This document shows, piece after piece, positions 32,415-43,770 of a stretch of 64,000 bases of DNA. The position numbers were made by a program, and so were the translations under genes. Under the pieces are notes generated by a model. That model did not search any database, was not told the origin of the DNA, and saw only the letters and a list, made by a program, of their open reading frames with translations. Origin of the DNA: Anagrus nilaparvatae (lineage: Eukaryota; Arthropoda; Insecta; Hymenoptera; Mymaridae); the NCBI GenBank assembly GCA_022575985.1, contig JAKSXM010000132.1:3782001-3846000 (forward strand). Direction: 5' to 3'. Each line of letters opens with the position of its first letter. Within the stretch, counting starts at the first letter, position 1.

Positions 32415-33064
32415 CACACTAAAAAAAGTACAAGCAGAATATCCATATTTTATGGAAGGTACGCCAATAAAAGCGTGAACGACTAAATGTCCTCTTTTTA
32501 CGGAGCATGTGTTCAAAAATTCTTAACGTTATGCCCAGGTCGATGAATGTTTAAATCGTTCGAGAAAAATGGGTGAAACGCCCAGATTTTTTGAACGTTT
32601 TGTTAATTTCATGAAATATGCGCTCAGCCCATGATTAATGAACATTCACACAGTTTCTTCACCCCCCTCTTAACCATCTCTTAACATTCATTTATTCTAT
32701 AAGTGTGTATGTATTTTAAAAATTAAAGAGAGATAGTAAGTCATACCGGTATCAAATATATAGGAATATAACTTATGTCATTGTATGAGTGCACATAAAT
32801 AAGTGGATTTTAAACAATATGGCATGCATTTTATACACAATAGATATACTTTCACAGTTCATATTTTCTAGGCGGGATGTATATAAAGCGAGTTTAACGT
32901 TGCGTTCGAAAAAAATGGGCATTTCACCCAGATTTTATGAACGTTTTGTACAACTCGCACTCTGTACAAAATGTAACTTTTTCATAGACATATAGTATAT
33001 ATTAATTTTGACGAAAAGTTAAGTTCGAAAATATGGACATTCTGCCAATACTTTTTTTAGTGTG
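32415..33064. mobile_element. 650-bp TA-flanked MITE with resolved empty site
   Basis: The termini CACACTAAAAAAAGTA and TACTTTTTTTAGTGTG are perfect inverted repeats, and similarity continues for about 36 bp (GCAGAATATCCATATTT against its mirror). A TA dinucleotide flanks each side (32413-32414 and 33065-33066). The sister segment reads TTCATATATGCATAAG with one TA and no element. Inside, a 46-bp phrase (GTTCGA...ATGGG...CCCAGATTTT...GAACGTTTTGT) occurs at 32559-32603 and again at 32904-32949. The 68-codon frame at 32789 is not convincing as a gene. Confidence 0.9.
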
Positions 33065-33370
33065 TATGCATAAGTAAATGTAATATGGTTATTCAACACA
33101 CCAGTGTAGTATAAAGCTACTTGAAAAGCGTCAAGTTTCTCAATGAAACTTAAGAATGATTTTTTTTAAAATACACTTTATATTAACTTTAAAATTTGTT
33201 CTAAGATTTATTATTTGACTCTGCAATTAGAAACTATTTCTAAGTATCTAACAAAATTTTTCTTTTTTCTGATTATTTTTTGAAGAAATCAAGGCTGGAA
33301 AAAAAATTTGCTAACCATTTAGGCCTAATCTACATAACCGCAAAAATGCTACATAAACAGCAAGCCCAAA

Positions 33371-33592
33371 TGAAATCGCAAAAAAAATTTCAGTTTAGCC
33401 AACTCCATAGAATTATATATAGATTATTAATCGATTATTAATATAATTATATAATTATATAATTCTATGGCCAACTCATTTCTCATACTCTGCATTTAAT
33501 TTTCATTTAGAGCAGAATAAAAATCACTCATGTTAGGTTAATATGAGAAATGAGTTGTCTACACTAAAATTTTTTTTGCGATTTCACTTGCG
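33371..33592. repeat. Palindromic repeat
   Basis: GAAATCGCAAAAAAAATTTC at 33372 is mirrored near 33567-33586. Inside, CATAGAATTATATA and TATAATTCTATGG form a second hairpin, and GAGAAATGAGTTG mirrors CAACTCATTTCTC. Confidence 0.6.
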
Positions 33593-34371
33593 CTTTTAGT
33601 TTATCGTTTTCAGCTTTCAGTATCACATTATACATAATCTAAAAAAAAATAATGGGATCAAATACAGAATCCATCAAGGTTCTACGCTTTGCTCATAACA
33701 TATACAAAACTTTCAAAATTAAATTTAATATGCATCAAACTCCTAAAACTAACTTCTCTAAATTAATAGATACCATAAATATATTATGAAATAATTGGTA
33801 AATTTTCGAAAAAATTTTTCTATAATATTTATAGAAAAATTGAAAACGAAATTTTATTGAAATTAACAATCATTTGTTTTTTTACAATCATTTTTATTTA
33901 TATATTAGAATTATTTTGTTAATCTACAACTATTTTTTGCAATTTTGCGACGAAAAATTGTTAAATAACATTTTTTTTGGTGAGTTTTCAAAAAAGATAT
34001 ATAAATTTTAGACTTTTTCAAAAATTTACAATTTTTATTAAAAATTTACAATTTTTATTAAAAATTTACTAATTTTTCGCACGCAAACCATTTGTTTGTT
34101 AAATTACAGAGGTTCTTTTTTACAATATATAGTTAGTAAGTATTTAAAAATGTATTATTATTAATGTTGATAATTCTAATACAAAATACGATATATTTAA
34201 ATAATGAACTATAGATGATAAAAAAACTTGCTATTTTAAGGTCGTTTTCACGCGACAAAAAAAAATTTATAGGTATACTCAATCGATATTAAAATTACTT
34301 TTATTTATAAAATTTATAATTATGTTTATAAATATATTTTTTTAATTCCAAAAGAAATATTTACCTACGTT
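33593..34371. other. Downstream flank of UGT gene 2
   Basis: 33593-34120 has no recognised feature beyond A/T-rich words. 34125-34370 matches the other UGT downstream flanks (26770-26890 and 10480-10595). AATAAA on the minus strand at 34305-34300 is the candidate polyadenylation signal of UGT gene 2, about 67 nt after its stop. Confidence 0.5.
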
Positions 34372-36324
34372 TTAATTATTTTTTTTTATATTATCAGCTT
34401 TTTTGATAAAAAACAAGTTTATAAAAAAACTTATCAATAATTTAAGAAAATAAATAACAAATAAAATTATAATTATAATAAAACAATAGATATCTAAAAG
34501 GTTAGCTTGCCACCAAGGTAAGTCAACGACAGGTGACCTTAGAACATCTCTTCCATGACGAGAAATGTACTCTATCCAATAAGTTGCTGTATCAATTGGT
34601 CTCATTGGAACATCCTTAAATTGATTTGATACTAATTTCACATTTTCTCTGTTAAGAAATTAAAAATTTTTTAATTAGCTAATTTAGTCATCTTTTTTTG
34701 TGATTATGCTTACCTATAAATTTTATTATTTAAGATTTCGTCAAATGCCTGAGACAAGGATTCTCCAGTTATTTTCTCTAAGTCAACTTTTACTGCGATT
34801 TTCTTTTTAACATAATTATTAACATTAAAATAATGATCGCCGAATAAGGGAATACCAATTAATGGTACTTCATAGTAAATAGCTTCTTGAGTTCCCAAAG
34901 TTCCGCCGTGCGTCAAGAATACTTTTATATTTTTATGCTCTATAAAAAACAATTAATAAGAAATTAAAATTTAAAAATTATAGTTCATCATTTATAAACA
35001 TAAGTTTTTCAGATCCTACGTAAAACTTTAACCTGATTAAACCATTTTTGCGTCATAACGTTATCCGGTATTCCTGGTGGCAAATCTTTAACGTTTTCAA
35101 TTTTCATTAACACTCGGATTGGTGCTATTTTTTTAAAAGACGCGTAAAATGCTTCAATTATATGCTTAGGAAAAGTTTCAATTAGAGCCATGGAACCAAA
35201 TGCAAAATAGACGCACCCATCAACAGATTCATCCAACCATTTTTGTACAACCTAATCATAAGTAGAATATTTTAAAAAATTTTAAGTACACTGTAAAAAT
35301 TCTTGTCCGGGTAATTACTATCTCGGTAGTAAGTTTACTATCTGTAATTTTCATTTACTATTTCTAAATTTACTACCCTGATAGTAATTACTCGAACAAG
35401 AATTTTTACAGTGTAGTTATTAAATACATCAATGAAATAATATTTCAACTTGTACCATGGGTAATTCCTCATTATTGTCTTGAATGTGAACACCAGCAAT
35501 TGGAATTATCGAAGGTGCAATAGTTTTTACTCCAAAAATAGCAGAATTATAATTCAACAAAATTAATGACAAATCCTTCTGTAGATCAAAAACGTTTGGA
35601 TAATTCGAACCAAAGTATTTTTTGACATAAGTATTTTGTCCAAAAAGATTATAATAAGCTGATAGTATTATTGAATTAATTTGAAAAAAATTATCGACTC
35701 TTTCAAAAAATGTCATTGGATGAATATTTTCAGCAAACATTGTTGTATCTGTTGCATAATTTACAGGGCTCCCAACGTATCCATTAACCCAATCGAACAT
35801 TAATGAATTACAGACTATTCCTATCATCGGTATTTTTAAATGTCGGCCCCAAGCTAAATAACAATTTGAAACAAACACCTAAAAATCATTTTAAATTGTT
35901 ACCAATTATAAAAGCGATGCATTAATATTAAATAAGATTATACTTCGGTAATTATTAGGTCATATTTTGGAGGATTCTTTATTAAATTTTGAAAAATTTC
36001 AAGATCCATTAATTCACAAACTGGATTTCCTACTAATCTAACTAACTCTGGCATACTGAATGATCGCTGAGCCATTATTATATCATAAGTCATTTTATAC
36101 CATGGTGCTGAACCAACAAGACTATAATCGGTATAATTTGGATGTAACTTTTGTAGTGGATAATGACTGTAAACATCAACTTGGTGGCCTTTTTCTGCAA
36201 GACCTTTCATTACTTCTATTTCTATCACAGAGTGGCTTTTGCCATTAAAAGGAAATATACCCAGAATCCTTAGTCCAAACGATAAGTAAATGTTTGTTAA
36301 AAAGAAAAAAAGTACTGGCTGCAT
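34372..36324 (-). CDS. UDP-glycosyltransferase, gene 2 (UGT2 of the pair), five exons
   Basis: Paralogue of the gene at 10596-12606 with the same exon lengths. Exons: 36324-35944, 35878-35456, 35251-35020, 34939-34714 and 34648-34372 (512 aa). GT/AG borders and phases agree and no stop interrupts. It keeps the catalytic H31, LTHGG (354-358), the WW-containing segment, a C-terminal membrane helix and the KKNN tail for ER retention. By my count about 41 residues differ from gene 1, unevenly: 2 of 127 in exon 1, about 20 of 141 in exon 2, 4 of 77 in exon 3, 8 of about 75 in exon 4 and 7 of 91 in exon 5. Within the donor signature G369 is Glu and Q381 is His (FGDH instead of FGDQ). This might change sugar-donor use or weaken activity. 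Intron 2 holds a MITE. A foldback (36421-37807) sits just upstream of the promoter. Confidence 0.93.
35288..35414. mobile_element. TA-flanked MITE, CACTGTAAAAATTC family, in UGT2 intron 2
   Basis: CACTGTAAAAATTCTTGTCC and its mirror with TTTTTACAGTG bound a palindromic core, with TA directly outside both ends. It occupies the same intron as the copy in UGT gene 1, so the insertion predates the duplication. Confidence 0.8.
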
Positions 36325-36351
36325 TATTAAAATCTAAATAGTGTCTTTGAA

Positions 36352-36384
36352 TCTGTACTGCAATAAATTGTAAAATATTATAAA
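36352..36384 (-). promoter_or_regulatory. Candidate core promoter of UGT gene 2
   Basis: On the minus strand TTTATAATATT (36375-36384) precedes GCAGTACAGA (36351-36360) by about 20 nt. The start codon is about 30 nt further. The arrangement matches UGT gene 1. Only about 40 bp separate the TATA-like box from the inserted foldback at 36421. Confidence 0.45.
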
Positions 36385-36420
36385 CCAGAATTTTCTTGAA
36401 ATTGAAAATTAGAAAATATC

Positions 36421-37807
36421 TAAAGGACCCCGTACAAAAGGATAGGAAATGGCCGTTCGGTAAAATTGGCTGAATTTTGGATATGTTATAAATTTCATCA
36501 TTCTAAACAAAAGTCTCAATGGGCACAAAGCTCAAAAGTCCCAACTTTTGCTGCCACGGAGCTTGAAAGCTCCAAAGCTCCATCATAACAAAACTGCTTA
36601 AAAACCTTTTTTCTTTTATTTTTAAAGTATATCTTTATAGTTTTGTGGTTGCTTATTACGAATTAGAAATCAGATTGACAAGATTGTCAATTGAAAGCTG
36701 TCAATTAGCTGTCAAAACTGTAAATCACCATGTAAGACTTTATAGATTAGCTGGTATTTATGTTTTTCAGGTTACCGATTTCGAATTTGATATCAGAGTG
36801 ACAAGATTGTTAATTGACAACTGTCAATTAGCTGTCAAAACTATAAAATATCTTAGAAAACTTTATAGGTTAGACGAGATTTATGTTTTTGAGATCGCTA
36901 ATTTCAAAATTGATGTCAAATTAACCTTACTGATAGTTAGCAGCTAACAATTAACTTTCAAATACCCAAAAAAAATAATATAACAATAGATTTTTAAAGA
37001 TCTTATGTTTCTGATGTCACTAATAGTTAAGTATTATATTATTTCATACTAGGCACAGTTGACAGTTGATCGCTGTCAGTTTAAATTGCCCATTAAAGTC
37101 AAATAACTATTTTAGTCATAATAATCCGTTCTTAGCTTACCCAGGACCAATGACGTAGACGTGACGGATACTGATTCCTGTGTGCATATCTGCGTTTGTG
37201 CGTGTTTGTGTGTGAGCGTTTTTGTATTTTAGTGGTTTTGGTTGCATGTGTATGTAATCGTATTCGTGTTTTAGTGTAAAATATATGCATTTGTGGCAGA
37301 TCTTGTCAATCTGATATCATATTCGAAATCGGTCACCTCAAAAACATAAATCTCGGCTAATATATAACGTTTTCTACGGTGTTTTAGAGTTTTGACAGCT
37401 AGTTGACAGTTGTCAATTAACAATCTTTTCAATCTGATATCAAACTCGTAACCTGTGACCTCAAAAACATAAATACCAGCTAATCTATAAAGTTTTACAT
37501 GGTGATTTACAGTTTTGACAGCTAATTGACAGCTTTCAATTGACAATTTCGTCAATATGCCATCAGATTCAAAATCAGCGACTTCAAAAACATAAAGATA
37601 TACTTTAATAATAAAAGAAAAAAGGTTTTTAAGCAATTTTGTTATGATGGAGCTTTGGAGCTTTCAAGCTCCGTAGCAGAAAAGTTGGGGCTTATGAGCT
37701 TTGTGCCCACTGAGACTTTTGTTCAAAATGATGAAATCTATAACATATCCAAAATTCAGCCAATTTGACCGAACGGCCATTTTCTATCCTTTTGTGCGGG
37801 GTCCTTT
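36421..37807. mobile_element. Foldback element FB-2 inserted in the UGT2 upstream region
   Basis: The termini AAAGGACCCCG and CGGGGTCCTTT are inverted, with arms of about 500 bp (36421-36930 and 37300-37807). The arms share the TGGCTGAATTTTGGATATGT and TTGACAGCTAATTGACAGC words of FB-1 (19368-20326). The centre (36960-37290) has no coding frame. The frames 36645-36947 and 37271-37636 are mirror images of one another. The flanks GAAAATAT and GAAAACAT suggest a degenerate 8-bp duplication. UGT block 1 lacks it near 12710. Confidence 0.85.
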
Positions 37808-40620
37808 GAAAACATGAAACCATACCAATTTTTAAAATTTTAGGCTATAAGATTCCAAAATGGTATTTGATTTTAAAGCTTTGGATTTCCAGAAATTTTA
37901 GCTTAATTTCCTACTAATAATTTTACTAAACCAATTACAATTTTATTGAATGAATAGGATTATTTTATTAATTCAATAGAATATTTCATTGCTATATTTC
38001 AACTAAATAGTTTATTAAAATAATATTTTTTTCAGTGTGTTAACTTAACCAAAAACCTTTCTGTTGATCTCTTTAATAATTTCGAATAATATCGTCAAAT
38101 ATCGAACCCAAGAACGTGCTCATTTTTTAAATTGGCTCTTGGTCATAGCCAATAAGCTAAATGCTCATTTTCAGTTAAAAATGACCAATTTTTAAATTAA
38201 TGCCTAAAGTATAATTTTTGACAAGCAAAACCTTTATAGATTTGGTCTAACAAATTTTGTACGAGCTCCAAGTTTCCAAAAATTAAAATAAGCATTTAGT
38301 TTATTGGCTATCATGAAGAAGAAACAACGATAAAAGTGCACATTTTAAGTTGACTAGAAGAAGACCTCTAGATGAAAAAAATCAGTTAAACGGAAAGGTA
38401 TTTTGTTATGTTATTCGACAGCAACATTATTATTATAACCTTATGTTATAGTATGGACCCATGAATATTTAGGCCTAGGAAATCAATTCAGGTGAATTGA
38501 GGGTATAAAAAATGTTTTAGCAACTACCATAACTTATCCTAAACGTTAGAAGCAAACTTGCTTCCCAAACAGGCTTGCTTCCCTTGTTAATCTAGTTGTT
38601 AATGTCCTGAATAGTGTAAGATTATATTAGAAAAAATTTAGCTAACCTAACATAGTTTCTAACGTTTGCTGAAATTGTGAAAAATATTGTGAAAAAAACG
38701 CGAAGAAAAATTAAATATAAATATATATTATACTTATATATGTGTCGCAGTCACTTTGGTGAAACCAGTGACTTTATAAAATGACTAATGATTTTATAAA
38801 ATTTTACGATTTTGTAGAATAAAATCACCAAGGCCGCTTAGTAACTTTATAAAAACGATTTTAAGAAGTTATGATTGTAAATAAAAATGATGACAGAACT
38901 GAATGAAACTGGAAAATTATTATTAAAGTTAAACATTTTAAAAGTTGAATTGAACTTGGGTTTACCTTTTTTACCACATTAATTTTTTTTGTATCGCCAA
39001 TTTAAAATAGGCATTTTAACATTGTTCTTATGGAAATTCATATTTGAAGCTTACAAAAAGTACGATATCGATGACACAGGGAGATGAAACTAAAGTAATA
39101 TTATAAATGAATTGTCAAAAATTATATTTCCAATTTATTTTATCTAAGTTAGCACATTCAAACATTAATTATTCAGTAATAACTAAGATTTAGCAAGTAC
39201 CATAACCTAAAATAACAATGTTTTTTCATTATTTATAAAGTTAAAAAAATTTTTTTGCAATAATATTACATAATAAACACATTTTTTAATATTTTTTGGA
39301 CTAATTTTATTTTTAACTGCAAGTTATAAAAAAAAAATAGCATCGGTAATGTGGATATTTACTCAAATTTTCTATTTACAATCATAACTCCTTAAACAAT
39401 AATTTTCAACAAAATTACTAGTAGAATATTAGATATTTTATAATATTACCCAGGCTATTTAGTAACTTTTTTGAAAACGATAATAAAAAATATTATTCAA
39501 AAAAAATTTTAATTTCGCTTAGCCCTGCGACTTATATTTACGTAGAGATACTTTCTTAAACGTCACAGGTTTGAATCTCGAGTCATTAACAATTTGATAA
39601 CTGTATATAGACGTTATTTGTAGTACGAAAATACTTTCGTAAATATGTACAGATTTCAAATTCTTCACCACTCTGAAGATAGGATTCTGTTTTCATCAGA
39701 ATATTTAAAAGAAAAATAGAATATTCTGAAGAAAACAGGATCTGGGTGGAAGGCAAGATACCACCATAAAAAGTCTTTAACAAAGGTTATACATAAAAAA
39801 TATATATTTAAGTAAATTAAGGTTCAAAGCCTTCGGGCGTATATCCCTAGTAGGAGTTAATAATAAAAAAAAAAAATAAAAAAAAATATCAGTTACACTA
39901 AAAAGAAAAATCTGCTAGCCACAAGTTAATTTTCCCGCTTGTCGCCAGCGGAGTTCCGTTTGCCAGAATTCTGTTTTACAGAAAAATGATTGATTTCATG
40001 TTTTTTTGATAATTCTTTTGTCATAAATGATGCAAAAATATGAATTTTTTATAGTTTTATGTAAAAGAGTTTACAAACCCAGTTTATGACATTAAACTTG
40101 ATGATAATATAATATTTTAATATCTTAGACCTTGTTTTGAATAATTCAAAAAATGTTGTTTTTCATTTATTTTAAATTAAATTCATATCTTAAAATTGAA
40201 ATTATATAATGAAAATTTTTCCACCATAAAAACTAGCACTTTAAAAAATATATATTTTTTTACTATTATGAAATTCTTTAAAGTAAAGTTAGACTACTTA
40301 TTGCATGAAAAAAATGCATACCAACAAAATATAATAATAGAAATAATAAATTTAATATTCAAAAATTATAAAACACTTATAAATAATTATAAATAATTAC
40401 AAGTTAATGATAAAAGAAAATAAAAATGCATGTATATGTTATGCACAATTCCCGAAGTAATTTAGCTTAAAGTGGCTAATTACAAAAACAAATTTGCTAA
40501 TTTTGCTAATTCACTAAGAAATTATTTGTCATTTACTTCAAAAGCAAATTGCACTATTATAAAATTTCTTTTTTAATGTTCGATAATGAATATTTTTACA
40601 AGTTTAAAATTACACAAAAA
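37808..40620. other. UGT block 2 upstream region
   Basis: Aligns piecewise with 12710-13425, 17765-18560, 20370-21205 and 22960-23050 of block 1, the gaps being later insertions there. No gene recognised. ORF-like runs (for example 40196-40396) are AT-rich chance frames. Confidence 0.6.
38865..39391. mobile_element. TTAA-flanked MITE candidate in block 2
   Basis: GAAGTTATGATTGTAAATA at the left is mirrored by TATTTACAATCATAACTCC at the right. TTAA lies outside both ends (38861-38864 and 39392-39395), as in piggyBac-type insertions. Block 1 lacks the segment (site near 18060), although the flanks there are diverged. Confidence 0.5.
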
Positions 40621-42190
40621 CAATTACAAACGATTGTTTAATAATTTAATTTGATTTTGAGGTCAATGATAATTAATTTCTTAATTACTTATTAGAAAAA
40701 TGAACCATGGAAACAAATTTATTTTTTTAATTAGCCGTTTAAGCTAAAATATTTCAGGGGTTGTGTATAACATATATATTACATATATAATACACTAAAA
40801 TTGGCTCTCCGAGCGCCAACCCCCGTAAAGTTTAAAGAGTAATGACATGTCCATTAATCAATTTTTACATTTTTATTTGATTAAATAATATATACGCGTG
40901 CGTGGTTCACGTGGAGTGTATTGTTAATGTTAATGTTAATAAATAAGAAACAAATTAAAAATTTAGTATATTTTGAATCCCACAAAGGATGCCAGTTAAT
41001 AATGGCAATATTGCTATTAAATTAATAAAAAAAAGGCTCTAAAAGACTTTAAAATAAAAGTTAACTAGCCTAACATTTAACAGGCTTTTCTCTACTATAG
41101 CACACACCGCACATTCATAAGGATTTCTTTTATATAATTTCACCGATTAATTAACTTCGAAAGAATTTATATTGTGCAATTACTTTACCTGTTATTATTA
41201 TTAAATAATCAGAATATAAAAATTTAGTAAGCTTTTATCAAAATTATAAACTTTACCTGTTATTATTATTAAATAACTAGAATATAAAAATTTAGTGAGC
41301 TTTTATCAAAATATAAACCAGACTTACTTATTCTTTCACTTACTCTTATGTAATTTACCTGGCGCTCCGTCATGCCGGTTACACAATTTATGTTCGTTTA
41401 TTTCTGAAAAGGGGGGAAGGAGAAGAAGCTAAGTCAATAATAAGTCTTACGATTAATAAGAATAATAAATGATTTTAATGAAAAGTAATTGGAATTTTAT
41501 AATTATTTACAAAACTTAAGACTAGATTTGGCCATTATAAAAAATAAAAGAAATATTTAGATTAGCCTCGTGGGCCTGAATTATTTTGATGGACGCCATA
41601 TTTTATTGAATTGTATGTGCGCGCACGGGTGTCGATTATACTCGTGTATGTAAGATATATAATAAAAGTATCCAAAATTACCACGACTATTCTTGCCACG
41701 CGCACTCGCACATAGATAGTTTATCACACACTCATACAAATAGATTTCACTCACACATACGCGTAACCGCGTGAAAATAATTTTAATAAATAAAAATAAA
41801 TAACGGAATAGAACGGAATTTTAATAACGCGAGGTACCTTTTCTTGAAACTTTTCTTTCTGGTCAGGCCTGGCTGAAATCTTCTTTCCTGGACTTCTTGT
41901 TACTTGGCCTGGTTACTGGTACTGGTTACTAACTATTAACTTTCTGGTTTGGCTGGAGCTTCTAATCATTTGAGCTGCACTTGAAGCCATACTTCCTGGT
42001 GCATAAACACACACTATATTACACTGAGGGGAGAGCCCTTGCTCTCTCCCTCTCTTAGAGAGCACTTTCTGACAATAGCTGTTTACTGTTCAGCGGCCCA
42101 GACGAGAGTGACGTACTCCCGCTTGTTCATACTTTTTCTGTGTTCCCGGCGTCTAGCTTAGTTAAATACGCTGTTTCTTAATTAGAAAAG
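40621..42190. other. Region with CpG-richer part, unidentified
   Basis: From 40810 the base composition is less AT-dominated (GGCTCTCCGAGCGCCAACCC at 40802, GGCGCTCCGTCATGCCGG at 41361). A polypyrimidine-rich part is at 41840-42110. On the minus strand a 25-codon frame starts at 41990 (MASSAAQMIRSSS...), followed by AAGAAAAGGTACCT, a possible splice donor near 41835. It could be the first exon of an unrecognised gene or an LTR/5' leader of a retroelement. No decisive feature is visible. Confidence 0.3.
41182..41325. repeat. Two-copy tandem repeat, about 72-bp unit
   Basis: CTTTACCTGTTATTATTATT followed by AAATAA(T/C)CAGAATATAAAA and AGCTTTTATCAAAAT occurs twice in direct succession with few differences. 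Confidence 0.85.
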
Positions 42191-43770
42191 TCGCACGAAA
42201 TCACAAAATATTTAAATATCAAATTGTCATAATAATTTACTTTTATAATGCAAATTATTGCATTACATAAAAATTATTTATTGGAATATTTATGTAATTT
42301 TTTTTTATTTTAATTTATTTTATAAAATGTATTGATTAAAAATTTAAATTGTATGTTATCACAGAGAATGTTTAATATCGGATATAATAGGTCTGTTCTT
42401 TTTTTCACGAAAAAGTAAATAAAACAGGAGTTAAATAGAGAAAAAAAAAGCGCGCTTATTTCAAACATTTTGTAGGTTAGATTGTATTTTATTTAAATTT
42501 TTATTAATTTTTTTTATTTTAAATAATAGATTATTTACTGCTATCGATAAAAAGCTATATTAAGCATGTTTTGACATTTAATTTTTAGTAAAAGAATTTT
42601 ATCCCAAAAAAACGTTTTCCTTTTTGAATTACCGCCATGAAAGAACGCGCGTTCTGTTTATAGTTTTACTCCATTTTTGCTCCAAGTTAACTTTTTTGGG
42701 AAAAAAAGAACAGACCTAATAATGGATTAGAAATTTTATTTATATCTGATGTAGTAATGCATGTTTTATTAATATGAAAAAAATAATTTTTTTTTACCTA
42801 AATTTATCGTATCGAGTAAATGAATTAAAATGTCTTTGTTATTTTGTAACATTAAATATTTTAATGAAGCCTGAAGGAGAAGAGTAAATCGCGAGGAGTT
42901 AAGGACAAGTCAGATCCCATTACCGACTTTCATCGTTTTGCTGCAGAAAATTGCATTTTTCTCCGAATTACCGCCGATAATCAAAATTATAAAAAAAGGA
43001 AAACATTATAAAATGGTTTATAAATACAATAGTAGATTTGATGTATTATTTTACAGATTCATATGCAAAAATTTTTATTTGAAAAAATAAAAACAAGCAA
43101 GATCAAATTTTCCAAAGAAAAATTTTACAAATAAGTCTACAAAAAAGTATTTAAAACGGTGCCAATCGATTCGTAAATCATTTTTTTATGTTTTCCTTTT
43201 TGGGAGTTTTCGAAAATTTTAAGCGAATTATTTTTTATTGAAAAGTAATTTATGATTTGATGGTTTACACATAAGTTTTGTATAAATAATGATAGGAAGG
43301 TTATGGGCCCAATTTAATACGCGAAAAAGATTATTTGTAAAAAGTTTTTTTTATGTATTAAAAATAAATAATAATGTAAGGTTGGCGTACAGCGTGGAAG
43401 AATATAGTATACTTCTTTTTGTCAGGACTAACATTTGATAACTGGAAGTTGAGAATGATAACATTGTTAAAAAAATAAAATTACAAATAAAATGACTTTT
43501 TGCCCTCCCGAGCGTAAAACTCGCGCGTAAAGAATTTTCTGCACACGTTCTACGCCTATATAGGCAAAAAGTATTGTAAGCAAAAAAGTAACCTCGCGGA
43601 ATAAACCTTGGCTTCTAATATAATCCAGGCTCTAGATCCAAGCACGATAAATTTAGATCCATATTAGTCAAACTCTTTGTTTGGGTACTTTCGATTGTTT
43701 CTAGAGCAATTAATATTTAAAATTTATAATTTTCATTAATTTTGGTTTCTTAAAAGTAAAGTAACGAAAA
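42191..43770. other. AT-rich intergenic stretch
   Basis: No gene recognised. A short mirror pair ACTTTTTGCC (43494) and GGCAAAAAGT (43562) brackets a CpG-containing loop (GAGCGTAAAACTCGCGCG). Confidence 0.4.

Larger units (their letters stand above)
30271..33233. repeat. Segmental duplicate of 45319-46445, with two insertions
   Basis: 30271-30910 matches 45319-45960, 32155-32410 matches 46011-46270, and 33065-33233 matches 46275-46445, all in the same orientation. The extra parts here are a LINE (30928-32154) and a MITE (32415-33064). No coding potential in the shared sequence. Probably a dispersed repeat or a local duplication. Confidence 0.8.

Noticed and set aside
36645..36947. 100-codon frame and its relative at 37271-37636
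   Set aside because: Mirror-image frames in the arms of FB-2; composition follows the TTGACAGCT repeat words.
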